A DNA stretch of 64,000 nt from the NCBI GenBank assembly GCA_024697065.1, contig JAILGE010000030.1:43972-107971 (forward strand), written 5' to 3'. This document shows positions 9,903-20,185 of the stretch, piece after piece. Under the pieces are notes generated by a model that did not search any database, was not told the DNA's origin, and saw nothing but the letters and a program-made list of their open reading frames with translations. The number at the start of each line of letters is the position of its first letter. Positions within the stretch are counted from its first letter, which is position 1. Source of the DNA: Lachnospiraceae bacterium (GTDB lineage: Bacteria; Bacillota; Clostridia; Lachnospirales; Lachnospiraceae). Made by a program: the position numbers and the translations under genes.

Positions 9903-11279
9903 ATGGCAGATAAGAAGAACAGCAAAGCTAAAAAGGAAAAAAGCATTATGAAGCGTAATGCTACAGCCTTCCTGAAGATGGCACCTGAGGAAGAAAAGCC
10001 CTTGTTTGAGGAGAAAAAGCCGGTTTCATCAGGAAGTTCCGAACCTGTTAGACATACTTTCGCGGAGCTGTTTTCCGGTGAGATGAGTCGTGAGGAGACC
10101 AAGGCTATACTTCGCGAGCAGCTGGTTACCAGAAAGAGCGAGGATTCCGATAAAAAGGAATCTGATGTTAAGCCCGAGGCTAAAAAGGCTGATAAAAAAG
10201 AAGCCAAGTCGGCAGCTAAGACTGCTGCATCGGATAAAAATGCTGCCAAAAAGGCTGAAGTGAAAAAAGCTGAGGTTAAAAAGCCGGCAGCGAAAAAAGA
10301 TACAGATAAAAAGGCAACAGCCAAAGCTTCTGATAAGAAGCCGGCAGCAAAGAAGGTTGCGGATAAGAAGACTTCCGATAAGAAGATTTCAGATAAGAAA
10401 AATGTTGCTAAAAAAGCTGCAGATAAGAAAACAACAGCTAAGAGTACTGTAAAGAAGACAGAAGTTAAAAAGCCTGCAGTAAAGAAGGCGGCAGCCAAAG
10501 TAACAGCTAAAAAGCCTGCAGCTAAGAAGGCAGCAACCAAGGTAACAGCTAAAAAGCCTGCAGTAAAGAAGGCAGCATCCAAGGTAACAGCTAAGAAGCC
10601 TGCAGTAAAGAAGGCAGCAGCCAAAGTAACAGCTAAGAAGCCTGTAGCCAAGAAGGCAGCAACCAAGGTAACAGCTAAGAAGCCTGTAGCCAAGAAGGCA
10701 GCAGCCAAAGTAACGGCAAAGAAGCCTGCAGTAAAGAAGGCGGCAGCCAAAGTAACGGCAAAGAAGCCTGTAGTAAAGAAGGCGGCAAGCAAAGTAACAG
10801 CTAAAAAGCCTGCAGTAAAGAAGGCGGCAAGCAAAGTAACAGCAAAGAAGCCTGCGGTTAAAAAGTCAGATGCAAAGAAACCTGCGGCTAAAAAAACTGC
10901 TGTAAAAGCTACAGCAAAGAAGCCTGTTGCAAAGACAACACCTGCAAAAAAGACCGCAGTTAAGAAAACCGCTGTCAAAGCTGCAGTAAAAAAGACTGCA
11001 ACAACAAAGGCTCCTGCCGGTAAAAAAGTTGCAAAGAAGGCAGAAGTAAAAAAAAAAATAAATGATGAAAAAAGCGTGATATCCGAGAAGGTTTTTCTGC
11101 AGTACGGCGGAAAGACAGCGGAAGGATCTCGGTTCGTGGAAGAAGCTCTTTCGATATGGACAAAGGATATGAAGAGAGCGGAAAGCGACCTCAAGACCAT
11201 GGATCTGTATGTTAAACCGCAGGAAGGAAAGGTTTATTACGTTTTTAATAAGAAAGAAAACGGAAGTTTTTCAATCTGA
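9903..11279 (+). CDS. Lysine/alanine-rich histone-H1-like repeat protein with DUF6465-like C-terminus
   Basis: The 458-residue protein has three parts. Residues 1-80 are mixed (KSIMKRNATAFLKMAPEEEK, then a helical SREETKAILREQL). About 85-385 is almost only K, A, V, T, P and S, including nine tandem copies of a 14-residue unit such as AAAKVTAKKPAVKK. About 385-458 is an ordinary globular domain ending in KVYYVFNKKENGSFSI, resembling the DUF6465 domain of Lachnospiraceae proteins. The basic tail is like eukaryotic H1 and bacterial HctB or AlgP tails, so DNA or RNA binding is likely. Its role in compaction or regulation is inference. It is transcribed alone, with a promoter and terminator of its own. 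Confidence 0.8.
   Translation: MADKKNSKAKKEKSIMKRNATAFLKMAPEEEKPLFEEKKPVSSGSSEPVRHTFAELFSGEMSREETKAILREQLVTRKSEDSDKKESDVKPEAKKADKKEAKSAAKTAASDKNAAKKAEVKKAEVKKPAAKKDTDKKATAKASDKKPAAKKVADKKTSDKKISDKKNVAKKAADKKTTAKSTVKKTEVKKPAVKKAAAKVTAKKPAAKKAATKVTAKKPAVKKAASKVTAKKPAVKKAAAKVTAKKPVAKKAATKVTAKKPVAKKAAAKVTAKKPAVKKAAAKVTAKKPVVKKAASKVTAKKPAVKKAASKVTAKKPAVKKSDAKKPAAKKTAVKATAKKPVAKTTPAKKTAVKKTAVKAAVKKTATTKAPAGKKVAKKAEVKKKINDEKSVISEKVFLQYGGKTAEGSRFVEEALSIWTKDMKRAESDLKTMDLYVKPQEGKVYYVFNKKENGSFSI
10482..10859 (+). repeat. Nine tandem 42-bp coding repeats (14 residues each)
   Basis: Nine in-frame units of exactly 42 bp encode KKAA(A/T/S)KVTAKKP(A/V)(A/V). Copies differ at the residue before KVTAKK and at the two before the next KK, and by synonymous changes such as AAA/AAG and GCT/GCA. 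Such arrays change length by slippage or unequal recombination, so the copy number probably varies between strains. Confidence 0.92.
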
Positions 11280-11305
11280 AAATAATACCAGTCAGAAGAT
11301 GATTA

Positions 11306-11337
11306 CCCGGAAGAGAGATCTTCCGGGTTTTTAATTT
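11306..11337 (+). terminator. Terminator after the histone-like gene
   Basis: CCCGGAAGA (11306-11314) and TCTTCCGGG (11319-11327) form a perfect 9-bp stem with a GAGA loop, followed by a T-rich tail. It separates this gene from the HrcA operon. Confidence 0.93.
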
Positions 11338-11342
11338 TTGCA

Positions 11343-11371
11343 TTGACAATAAATGGGGTGAGTGATATTTT
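11343..11371 (+). promoter_or_regulatory. Promoter of the hrcA-grpE-dnaK operon
   Basis: A perfect TTGACA (11343-11348), a 17-bp spacer and TATTTT (11366-11371). Transcription should start near 11378, just before the CIRCE element, so HrcA bound at CIRCE would block initiation. Confidence 0.8.
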
Positions 11372-11385
11372 ATGTTTAGGCTGTG

Positions 11386-11412
11386 TTAGCACTCCAAATA
11401 AATGAGTGCTAA
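11386..11412 (+). promoter_or_regulatory. CIRCE operator (HrcA-binding site)
   Basis: TTAGCACTC, nine bases, then GAGTGCTAA: an exact match to the CIRCE consensus. It lies between the promoter and the hrcA start and predicts autorepression by HrcA that is relieved by heat shock or depletion of the GroEL chaperone. This is the only CIRCE copy I found in the window. Confidence 0.97.
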
Positions 11413-11439
11413 CAAATAAAAAGAAGGGAGGCTCGGACA

Positions 11440-12546
11440 GTGGCAAAGCAGGAAAAAAAGGAAACTGCTGGTGAACTTGACGGAAGAAAGTTAAAAATCC
11501 TGCATGCGATCATCAGGAATTATCTTGAGAGCGGAGAACCTGTCGGAAGCCGTACCATTTCCAAATATACGGATCTCAACTTAAGTTCCGCCACCATCAG
11601 AAATGAGATGTCGGATCTTGAGGAACTGGGATATATAGTTCAGCCTCATACATCAGCGGGACGTATCCCTACGGACAAGGCTTATCGTCTCTACGTGGAT
11701 ACCATGATGGAGGAAAAGGACAGAGAGATAAGCGACCTGAAAGGTATGCTGACCCAGGCTGAAGAAAAGATGGATCAGATGCTGAAAAATGTGGCCAGGG
11801 TCCTTGCGGTAAATACCAATTACGCCACAATGGTTACTGCACCTGCGATCCGTGGAAATAAACTTAAATTCATACAGATTTCGAAAGTAGATGATACACA
11901 GATCCTTGCAACGATAGTTGTTGAGGGTAATGTGATCAGAAACAATATGATAGCCATTGAGGATCCTCTTTCGGATGAAACGATACTCAAGCTCAACATA
12001 CTGCTTAATACACATCTTACCGGCATGAGTCTTGATGATATCAACCTTGGCATGATCACTCTTTTAAAAGAGCAGTCGGGGATCCACTCCAAGATAGTCG
12101 GAGAGATCCTGGATGCCGTAGCTCAGGCTATAAGAGGTGACGAAGACCTGGAGGTCTACACCAGCGGCACGACAAATATCCTGAAATATCCCGAGCTTGC
12201 CGATAATCAGAAGGCCGGAGCACTTATCAGTACATTTGAAGAGAAACAGGCACTCGCAAGGATAGCATCGGAATCCTTAGAAGGAAATGAGAACAACGGG
12301 ATTCAGGTATATATAGGAGATGAAGCTCCCATAGAGTCCATGAAGGACTGCAGCGTAGTCACTGCCACATACGAGCTTGGAGAGGGAATGCGGGGAAGCA
12401 TAGCGATAGTAGGTCCCAAGCGAATGGATTACGATAAAGTGGTTGGAACCCTCAAGACCATGAAAGATGAGCTTGAGACGATGTATAAGAAGAAAAATAA
12501 ATCCGGAAAGTCCGGGTCGCCGAAGGATAAAAGGGGTGACAATTAG
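11440..12546 (+). CDS. hrcA: Heat-inducible transcription repressor HrcA
   Basis: The 368-residue protein starts at GTG 11440, preceded by AGAAGGGAGG. It has the N-terminal winged helix (RKLKILHAIIRNYLESGEPVGS, broken at about 16-38, then SSATIRNEMSDLEELGY), the TSAGRIPTDKAYR motif that follows it, a GAF-like middle domain and the C-terminal PKRMDYDKVVG block. HrcA represses chaperone genes by binding CIRCE, which is present 28 bp upstream. It is first in the operon with grpE and dnaK. The lysine-rich C-terminal tail (KKKNKSGKSGSPKDKR) is an extra beyond the usual family end. Confidence 0.97.
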   Translation: MAKQEKKETAGELDGRKLKILHAIIRNYLESGEPVGSRTISKYTDLNLSSATIRNEMSDLEELGYIVQPHTSAGRIPTDKAYRLYVDTMMEEKDREISDLKGMLTQAEEKMDQMLKNVARVLAVNTNYATMVTAPAIRGNKLKFIQISKVDDTQILATIVVEGNVIRNNMIAIEDPLSDETILKLNILLNTHLTGMSLDDINLGMITLLKEQSGIHSKIVGEILDAVAQAIRGDEDLEVYTSGTTNILKYPELADNQKAGALISTFEEKQALARIASESLEGNENNGIQVYIGDEAPIESMKDCSVVTATYELGEGMRGSIAIVGPKRMDYDKVVGTLKTMKDELETMYKKKNKSGKSGSPKDKRGDN

Positions 12547-12577
12547 GGACCCGGGATAAAAGAAAGGAATGAAAGTA

Positions 12578-15185
<2,608 letters not shown>

Positions 15186-15222
15186 TGAGTATTGCCGTTG
15201 ATCGGCAGAGTCGTCAGCAGTA

Positions 15223-15272
15223 GCAAAGAGCGGGAAGAATGTCCGGTAACGGAGTTCTCCCCGTATTCTTGC
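15223..15272 (+). other. Imperfect hairpin in the dnaK-dnaJ gap
   Basis: The 153-bp gap holds a stacked hairpin: CGGG/CCCG, AGAA/TTCT and TCCG/CGGA close a GTAA tetraloop at 15246-15249, with an outer GCAA(A)GA/TCTTGC stem. There is no T-run, so it is more likely to be an mRNA-processing or attenuation structure than a terminator. I see no convincing promoter for dnaJ in the gap. Confidence 0.55.
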
Positions 15273-15338
15273 TTTATGAGTGTTGCGGTCGATGGGAATG
15301 ACAGATCGTAGATTTCTTAAGAAAAGAGTTTGATTATT

Positions 15339-16526
15339 ATGGCTGAGAAGAGAGATTATTATGAGGTACTCGGTGTAGACAAGAATGCCGATGCCGATAC
15401 CCTGAAAAAAGCATACAGACAGCTGGCAAAAAAGTATCATCCGGATGTTAATCCCGGAGATAAGGAAGCGGAAGCCAAGTTCAAAGAGGCGTCCGAAGCG
15501 TATGCCGTACTTTCTGATCCGGAGAAGAAGCAGAAGTATGATCAGTTTGGTCATGCCGCATTTGAAAATGGCGGTGGCGGTTATGACGGAGGATTTGATT
15601 TCTCCGGAATGGATTTCTCTGATATATTTGGCGACCTGTTCGGTGATCTGTTTGGCGGCGGAAGATCCAGAGGCAGCAGAAACGGCCCGTCAAGAGGAGC
15701 GAATATCAGAACCAGTGTCCGCATGACTTTTGAAGAGGCTGTATTCGGATGTAAGAAGGAAGTAGAGCTTAATATTAAAGAGCCCTGCAAGACCTGTAAC
15801 GGAACCGGAGCAAAGGCAGGAACTACACCTGAGACATGTCCCAAGTGCGGAGGCAAAGGTCAGGTAGTATTCAGACAGCAGTCTTTCTTCGGTGTGGTTC
15901 AGAATGTTCAGACTTGTCCCGAATGCGGAGGCTCGGGTAAGATAATAAAGGAAAAATGTTCTGACTGTCGCGGTACGGGATATGTATCCATGCGCAAGCG
16001 CTATGAGGTTGAATTCCCTGCCGGTGTTGATAATGGTCAGTGCAAGCGTATGACAGGACTCGGTGAGCCGGGCAGAAACGGTGGTCCCAGAGGTGATGCT
16101 TTGGTTGAGGCTGTGGTTGCACCTCATCCTATCTTCCAGAGACAGGATATGAACATCTTCTCTACCGTGCCGCTTTCTTACGCTATAGCTGCACTTGGCG
16201 GTGATGTTGTAATAGATACAGTCGACGGACCTGTAACCTATGAGGTTAAACCGGGTACTGCTACCGATACTCAGATCAGACTCAGAGGAAAAGGTGTACC
16301 GAGTCTCAGAGATTCAAAGACAAGAGGAGATCATTATGTAACTCTCGTAGTTCAGACTCCTTCAAAGCTTTCAGCTAAAGCAAAGGAACTTCTCAGACAG
16401 TTTGATGAAGAGACCGGAAGCAGTCTCACTGCTGCTGAACGTTTCCGTGCACAGCGAAATGCGGGTTCCGGCAGTCAGGAAGCAGCACCTAAGAAGACCA
16501 AGAAGAAGAAAGGATTATTCTCTTGA
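15339..16526 (+). CDS. dnaJ: Chaperone DnaJ (Hsp40)
   Basis: DnaJ delivers substrates to DnaK and stimulates its ATPase. The 395-residue protein has the J domain with the HPD triad ([11 protein letters not shown], about 30-40), a Gly/Phe-rich segment (about 75-115), four CxxCxGxG zinc repeats ([32 protein letters not shown]; about 145-220) and the C-terminal substrate domains. It ends in a lysine-rich tail ([11 protein letters not shown]). The ATG at 15339 leads directly into the family start [12 protein letters not shown]. Confidence 0.97.
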   Translation: MAEKRDYYEVLGVDKNADADTLKKAYRQLAKKYHPDVNPGDKEAEAKFKEASEAYAVLSDPEKKQKYDQFGHAAFENGGGGYDGGFDFSGMDFSDIFGDLFGDLFGGGRSRGSRNGPSRGANIRTSVRMTFEEAVFGCKKEVELNIKEPCKTCNGTGAKAGTTPETCPKCGGKGQVVFRQQSFFGVVQNVQTCPECGGSGKIIKEKCSDCRGTGYVSMRKRYEVEFPAGVDNGQCKRMTGLGEPGRNGGPRGDALVEAVVAPHPIFQRQDMNIFSTVPLSYAIAALGGDVVIDTVDGPVTYEVKPGTATDTQIRLRGKGVPSLRDSKTRGDHYVTLVVQTPSKLSAKAKELLRQFDEETGSSLTAAERFRAQRNAGSGSQEAAPKKTKKKKGLFS

Positions 16527-16556
16527 TCCTTTCGGATGTGATGGGGAGGTAAATAA

Positions 16557-16979
16557 ATGGGCAATCCCTTTGAGGATGCGTTAAGCTCCGAGATCAGACT
16601 TGAAAAACCTAAGGCGAAAAAAGCCGTGGAGAAGGATATAATCAAGATCCTGGAAAATGCTGATGCGGTCGATCCCGGTGCGGTATATACGCAGGAACAG
16701 CTGAAGGATGCGGCAAACGACGGTGACAATGCCATAAAGGATATCAGGAAAAGACTAGAAGGTATCCTCTATGAGCTTGATACCATCACGGATGAGATAT
16801 CGGCGGAGCACGAAAGTCAAAAGAGCATCTATAATGATATGACCTACGGACAGCAGCACGACCTGATCGGACCCGGAGACAGGATACATGATCAGGCGGG
16901 TATGCTTGCTGAGGCATCAAAACTGCTGGAAGGTATATCCGGCAGGATATCCGAAGCAATATCCGCGTTGGATGACTGA
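16557..16979 (+). CDS. Small acidic helical protein of unknown function
   Basis: I do not recognise this 140-residue protein. It starts 30 bp after dnaJ behind GGGGAGGT and has neither signal peptide nor membrane segment. It is predicted to be mostly helical, with heptad-like stretches (DIIKILENADAV, AIKDIRKRLEGILYELDTI, AEASKLLEGISGRISEAISAL). A strong terminator follows, so it is probably the last gene of the chaperone transcript. That position suggests a link to protein quality control, but nothing in the sequence shows it. Confidence 0.65.
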   Translation: MGNPFEDALSSEIRLEKPKAKKAVEKDIIKILENADAVDPGAVYTQEQLKDAANDGDNAIKDIRKRLEGILYELDTITDEISAEHESQKSIYNDMTYGQQHDLIGPGDRIHDQAGMLAEASKLLEGISGRISEAISALDD

Positions 16980-17021
16980 GAAGCTTATGTGCGTTTGAAA
17001 TAATTTTTAAATTAATATCTT

Positions 17022-17084
17022 AAAACACCCCTGAAGGGTAATGTTCATCTTTATTTTATGACATTCCCCCTGAGGGGTGTTTTT
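17022..17084 (+). terminator. Long terminator hairpin after the chaperone cluster
   Basis: AAAACACCCCT (17022-17032) pairs with AGGGGTGTTTT (17073-17083). An inner AGGG...AATGT / ACATT...CCCC extends the stem. It ends in a T-run. Confidence 0.85.
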
Positions 17085-17209
17085 AATGATAAAGAGACTT
17101 CGCTGTATTTACTCTCGCTGCCGCGGGTTCTTCTCTCTATCGCTGTGTGTGAGAAATCGGACCGTCGGGCTTTTTCCAAAAAAAAATGAAAAAACTCCGG
17201 GTATACCTC

Positions 17210-17240
17210 TTGACATGTAATACTATGCGACGTATAGTAT
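17210..17240 (+). promoter_or_regulatory. Promoter and overlapping operator of the padR operon
   Basis: A perfect TTGACA (17210-17215), a 17-bp spacer and TATAGT (17233-17238). ATACTAT (17220-17226), seven bases, then ATAGTAT (17234-17240) form a perfect inverted repeat covering the -10. Dyads like this are typical PadR targets, so autorepression is likely. Confidence 0.8.
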
Positions 17241-17262
17241 AGTGCGTAAGGAGGCATATCAA

Positions 17263-17583
17263 ATGGATAAGCAATTGAAAAGAGGCATGCTTGATATATG
17301 CGTTCTTGCCGTTCTCGTGGGGGGAGATTCTTATGGATACAAGATAATACAGGATCTGAATACAGTAGTATCGATCTCTGAATCTACCTTGTATCCAATA
17401 TTACGAAGACTCGAAGAAAGCGGTGCGGTAAGAGTATATTCGGTTGAGCACAACGGAAGACTGAGAAAGTATTATGCGATCACAGATATCGGTAACCAGA
17501 AGATAACCACATTTCTTGATGAGTGGAAATCCATGATGGACATTTACGCATTTATCAAAGGAGCGGCAAACGAAAATGAATAA
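17263..17583 (+). CDS. PadR-family transcriptional regulator
   Basis: This 106-residue winged-helix repressor starts MDKQLKRGMLDICVLAVLVGGDSYGY (split around 10-26), the PadR signature, followed by the recognition region SESTLYPILRRLEESG and the wing VEHNGRLRKYYAIT. The short form without a long C-terminal dimerisation domain belongs to the PadR-s2 type. TAAGGAGG precedes the ATG at 17263. It overlaps the next gene by 8 bp, so the two are translationally coupled. Its target is probably the dyad over its own -10 box. Confidence 0.93.
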   Translation: MDKQLKRGMLDICVLAVLVGGDSYGYKIIQDLNTVVSISESTLYPILRRLEESGAVRVYSVEHNGRLRKYYAITDIGNQKITTFLDEWKSMMDIYAFIKGAANENE

Positions 17584-18187
17584 AACTGAATTTTTGGAAA
17601 AATTAAAAACAGAATTAAACGTATATTCCAGCGATGAGGTCGACAGATCGATCAGCTTCTATTCGGAAATGATAGATGACCGTGTGGAAGACGGTATGGA
17701 GGAAGAGGCCGCAGTCGAATCACTGGGATCCATCGAAGAGATAGTAAACCAGATAAAATGTGAGCTTCCGCTTTCAACCTTATTAAAGAATAAGGCTCAG
17801 GAAAAGTTTGAAAAGAACAAGGACAAAGGGGGAAGAAATGCAGTCATCATCACGTTGCTGATACTGGGATTCCCCGTATGGTTTCCGATCATGGCAGGTG
17901 TATTTGCGATATTATTCGCTCTGTTTGTAGTACTGTGGTCTTTGGATCTGTCACTTTGGATAGTATCACTTTCCGGAATACTGGCGGCAGTAATTGGGAT
18001 TCTGAGCATAGTCCCTGCGGCGTCCATAGGATTATGGCCGGTAATATACTGTATCGGAGTTTTCTTTGTCGGGATCGGCGCAACAATATTGTTCTTCTAC
18101 GCTGCTTTATATACAGCCAAGGGTATCATCAAAATGTCGGTTGCTTTTATCAAGTTCATAAAGAGATTGCTTGTAAACGGAAAATAA
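17576..18187 (+). CDS. HAAS/DUF1700-type membrane protein
   Basis: The first 80 residues are a small helical domain (MNKTEFLEKLKTEL, then SISFYSEMIDDRVEDGMEEEAAVESLGS) typical of the HAAS domain of DUF1700 proteins, which are usually encoded directly after a PadR regulator. Residues of about 88-195 hold three or four membrane helices. In other Firmicutes these pairs control nearby envelope or transport genes, with the HAAS domain thought to contact PadR. That contact is inference here. Overlap with padR indicates coupled translation. Confidence 0.85.
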   Translation: MNKTEFLEKLKTELNVYSSDEVDRSISFYSEMIDDRVEDGMEEEAAVESLGSIEEIVNQIKCELPLSTLLKNKAQEKFEKNKDKGGRNAVIITLLILGFPVWFPIMAGVFAILFALFVVLWSLDLSLWIVSLSGILAAVIGILSIVPAASIGLWPVIYCIGVFFVGIGATILFFYAALYTAKGIIKMSVAFIKFIKRLLVNGK

Positions 18188-18222
18188 TGAGGGACCGCGA
18201 TCGGCGGTAAAAGGAGGAAAAA

Positions 18223-19164
18223 ATGAAGAAGGCGGCTAAAATTGTGCTTGCAGCAGGTGCGGCATCAGCGGTTTTAGGGTCGGTATTATGCGTGACTGCC
18301 GGCTCAATGATCTACAAAAATATAGATTTATATAATGCAAACAGACATCTCACAAAAATAGAATATACTGCACCGGAAGAGATCACGGCTATCAGGACTA
18401 ATCTTTCAGCAGATGATATAGACATAGTAACGGGAGATGTTGAAAATGTCGAAATGATCTATTGGGAAATCGAAGATAACGAAAAATACAACGTTAAGGT
18501 AAATGACGGAGTACTTTCTATATCGAGAAACGAAGATTTTCGCGTGAAATGGGAATTAAGCTTACCTGGATTTACCAATGAGAGAAAGATAAGTATTGTT
18601 GTTCCGGAAGATTCTGATATTGAATACTCGCTCAAAGGTTCATCAGGCAGCATCAAGATGTCTGATGTAAGTACCAGTTCGGATCTCAACGTTGAAGCAA
18701 CATCCGGCTTCATATCGCTGGATAATGTGTCATCCGAAGGTGCGGTCGTATGCGAAATGACCAGCGGTTTATCAGATCTCAAGTCCATATCCTGCAACAG
18801 CCTTTCATATAAAGCATCATCCGGTGAACTGAAAGTCAGTGATGTTGAATGCAGCGATGAGATAAACCTGGAACAGACATCGGGAATGATGATCGCAAAC
18901 AACTTAAACTGCAATAGCTTAAAGGCAAAGGGAAGCTCCGGTGAGATGATACTTAAGAATGTCGAGTCAAAAGATATAAATATAGAAGGTACTTCCGGCG
19001 ATATCCAGCTGACTCTTCCCGACAGCAAAGAAAATTACAATGCGACCTTCAACATGACAAGCGGTTTTTGCAATCAGGATTCGATCAGCAACCCGGATGC
19101 CGAAAAGAATCTGAACATCAGGATGACATCCGGAAATATAAATGTTAAATATGGTAAAGAATAA
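18223..19164 (+). CDS. DUF4097-type beta-repeat envelope protein
   Basis: The 313-residue protein has an N-terminal hydrophobic segment (about 5-30, signal or anchor) and then a right-handed beta-helix-like repeat domain. Short units recur roughly every 20 residues with the pattern T/S-SG-x-hydrophobic: SSGSIKMSDV, TSGFISLDNV, TSGLSDLKSI, SSGELKVSDV, TSGMMIANNL, SSGEMILKNV, TSGDIQLTL. This is the DUF4097 pattern, commonly found with PadR/DUF1700 genes. AAAAGGAGGAAAAA precedes the ATG. Function in the family is unclear; an envelope-stress role is often suggested. Confidence 0.85.
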   Translation: MKKAAKIVLAAGAASAVLGSVLCVTAGSMIYKNIDLYNANRHLTKIEYTAPEEITAIRTNLSADDIDIVTGDVENVEMIYWEIEDNEKYNVKVNDGVLSISRNEDFRVKWELSLPGFTNERKISIVVPEDSDIEYSLKGSSGSIKMSDVSTSSDLNVEATSGFISLDNVSSEGAVVCEMTSGLSDLKSISCNSLSYKASSGELKVSDVECSDEINLEQTSGMMIANNLNCNSLKAKGSSGEMILKNVESKDINIEGTSGDIQLTLPDSKENYNATFNMTSGFCNQDSISNPDAEKNLNIRMTSGNINVKYGKE

Positions 19165-19185
19165 AAATCTTCTAAAAGTGTAGCA

Positions 19186-20088
19186 ATGGATATCATAAAA
19201 AAAGTTTTTAAAAATGCAGGTGTGATAATACTGTCCATAGTAATATTTATTATCGGAGATACCATAGGCGGACTGACGAATATGTTTATTTCCGGGGATG
19301 GTCTTCAAACAGTGATCTATGCGACAGTGAGGATCGCGGTAACCATGGTACTGGCCGGGTTCGTATCTTACAGGCTGTTAAAAATGGATCCTGATGAATT
19401 GGGGATAAAAATAAAACCTATAGATATAAGACTTGTGGTTTTAGCCATAGCCTTGCCGGTAGCAGTGTTGTTGTTTTATGCGTATATACTTCCCGGAAAA
19501 CCGTATATCGCAAAGCAGGGAGAATTTTGGGGATCTTTGATAAAAGCTGTTTTCGGAACCGGAATAACAGCGGGGATATGTGAAGAACTGGTGTTCAGGG
19601 GAATGATATTTCGTTACATGAAAAAGACACTGGGGATCAAAGCAGCGGTGATAACACCTGCAATATTGTTTGCATGCCTGCATATCATGAATATGGAGAA
19701 GTTTGATATTGTGGATGTCACAATACTCATACTGGCAGGTTCCTCTGTTGCCGTGATGTTTACTTTATTCGCGCTGTCATCCGGATCCATCTATCCGGGA
19801 GCTTTGTCTCATACTCTGTGGAATACGCTGATAATAGGCGGCATTTTCGGTATAGGCGAAATAGTGAACGGCACCGCTAACGATTCGTATATCATCATTC
19901 CGGTAGAATACGGTCAAAAGCTGCTCACAGGCGGTAACTTCGGTGTTGAGGCGTCCATTCCGTCAATCATAGGCTATATAGTAGTTATCATCTTTATAGC
20001 GATATATATGAAAGCGGGAAACAAACGTTTGAAAAAGGAGACAGTTAAAACTGTAAAAAATGCACATAGTTTTAAAAACCACATGTAA
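19186..20088 (+). CDS. CPBP-family intramembrane glutamic endopeptidase
   Basis: The 300-residue polytopic membrane protein has about eight hydrophobic segments and the three CPBP (Abi/CAAX protease) motifs: CEELVFRGMIFRY with the glutamate pair near 132-133, FACLHIMN with histidine near 166, and LSHTLWN with histidine near 209. Such proteases process prenylated or peptide substrates within the membrane and in lactic acid bacteria act in bacteriocin self-immunity. It follows the DUF4097 gene by 21 bp and is the last gene of the PadR operon, so the operon may answer membrane-active peptides (inference). Confidence 0.9.
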   Translation: MDIIKKVFKNAGVIILSIVIFIIGDTIGGLTNMFISGDGLQTVIYATVRIAVTMVLAGFVSYRLLKMDPDELGIKIKPIDIRLVVLAIALPVAVLLFYAYILPGKPYIAKQGEFWGSLIKAVFGTGITAGICEELVFRGMIFRYMKKTLGIKAAVITPAILFACLHIMNMEKFDIVDVTILILAGSSVAVMFTLFALSSGSIYPGALSHTLWNTLIIGGIFGIGEIVNGTANDSYIIIPVEYGQKLLTGGNFGVEASIPSIIGYIVVIIFIAIYMKAGNKRLKKETVKTVKNAHSFKNHM

Positions 20089-20111
20089 TCATTTTAGGAA
20101 CTGTGTGCATT
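20059..20111 (+). other. 13-bp inverted repeat spanning the end of the CPBP gene
   Basis: AATGCACATAGTT (20059-20071) pairs with AACTGTGTGCATT (20099-20111), with one G-U pair, across a 27-base loop. It covers the last codons of the CPBP gene. No T-run follows, so its role (3'-end stability, weak termination) is unclear. Confidence 0.5.
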
Positions 20112-20133
20112 GAAATAGAGGAGGCATTTTCAT

Positions 20134-20169
20134 AAGATGTTATGGTTAGGATCATAGCATCTTTTTTAT
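20134..20169 (+). terminator. Terminator or leader hairpin between the CPBP and DegV genes
   Basis: AAGATGTTATG (20134-20144) pairs with CATAGCATCTT (20153-20163) and a T-run follows. Read as a terminator it ends the PadR operon. A possible promoter (TTGAAA 20110-20115, 17 bp, TAAGAT 20133-20138) for the DegV gene overlaps its left arm, so a role at the start of the degV transcript is also possible. Confidence 0.75.
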
Positions 20170-20185
20170 TTTGGAGGATACTTTA

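Noticed and set aside
10482..10859. 42-bp repeats considered as a CRISPR or intergenic satellite
   Set aside because: The repeats are in frame, contiguous without spacers and keep a coding pattern with synonymous variation.
9839..11200. Long minus-strand reading frame of 453 codons opposite the histone-like gene, giving an Ala/Phe/Leu/Val-rich membrane-like protein
   Set aside because: It is the mirror of the AAG/GCT repeats: Lys codons read as Phe/Leu and Ala codons as Ser/Ala/Cys on the other strand. The plus strand has promoter, ribosome site, terminator and a non-repetitive conserved C-terminus.
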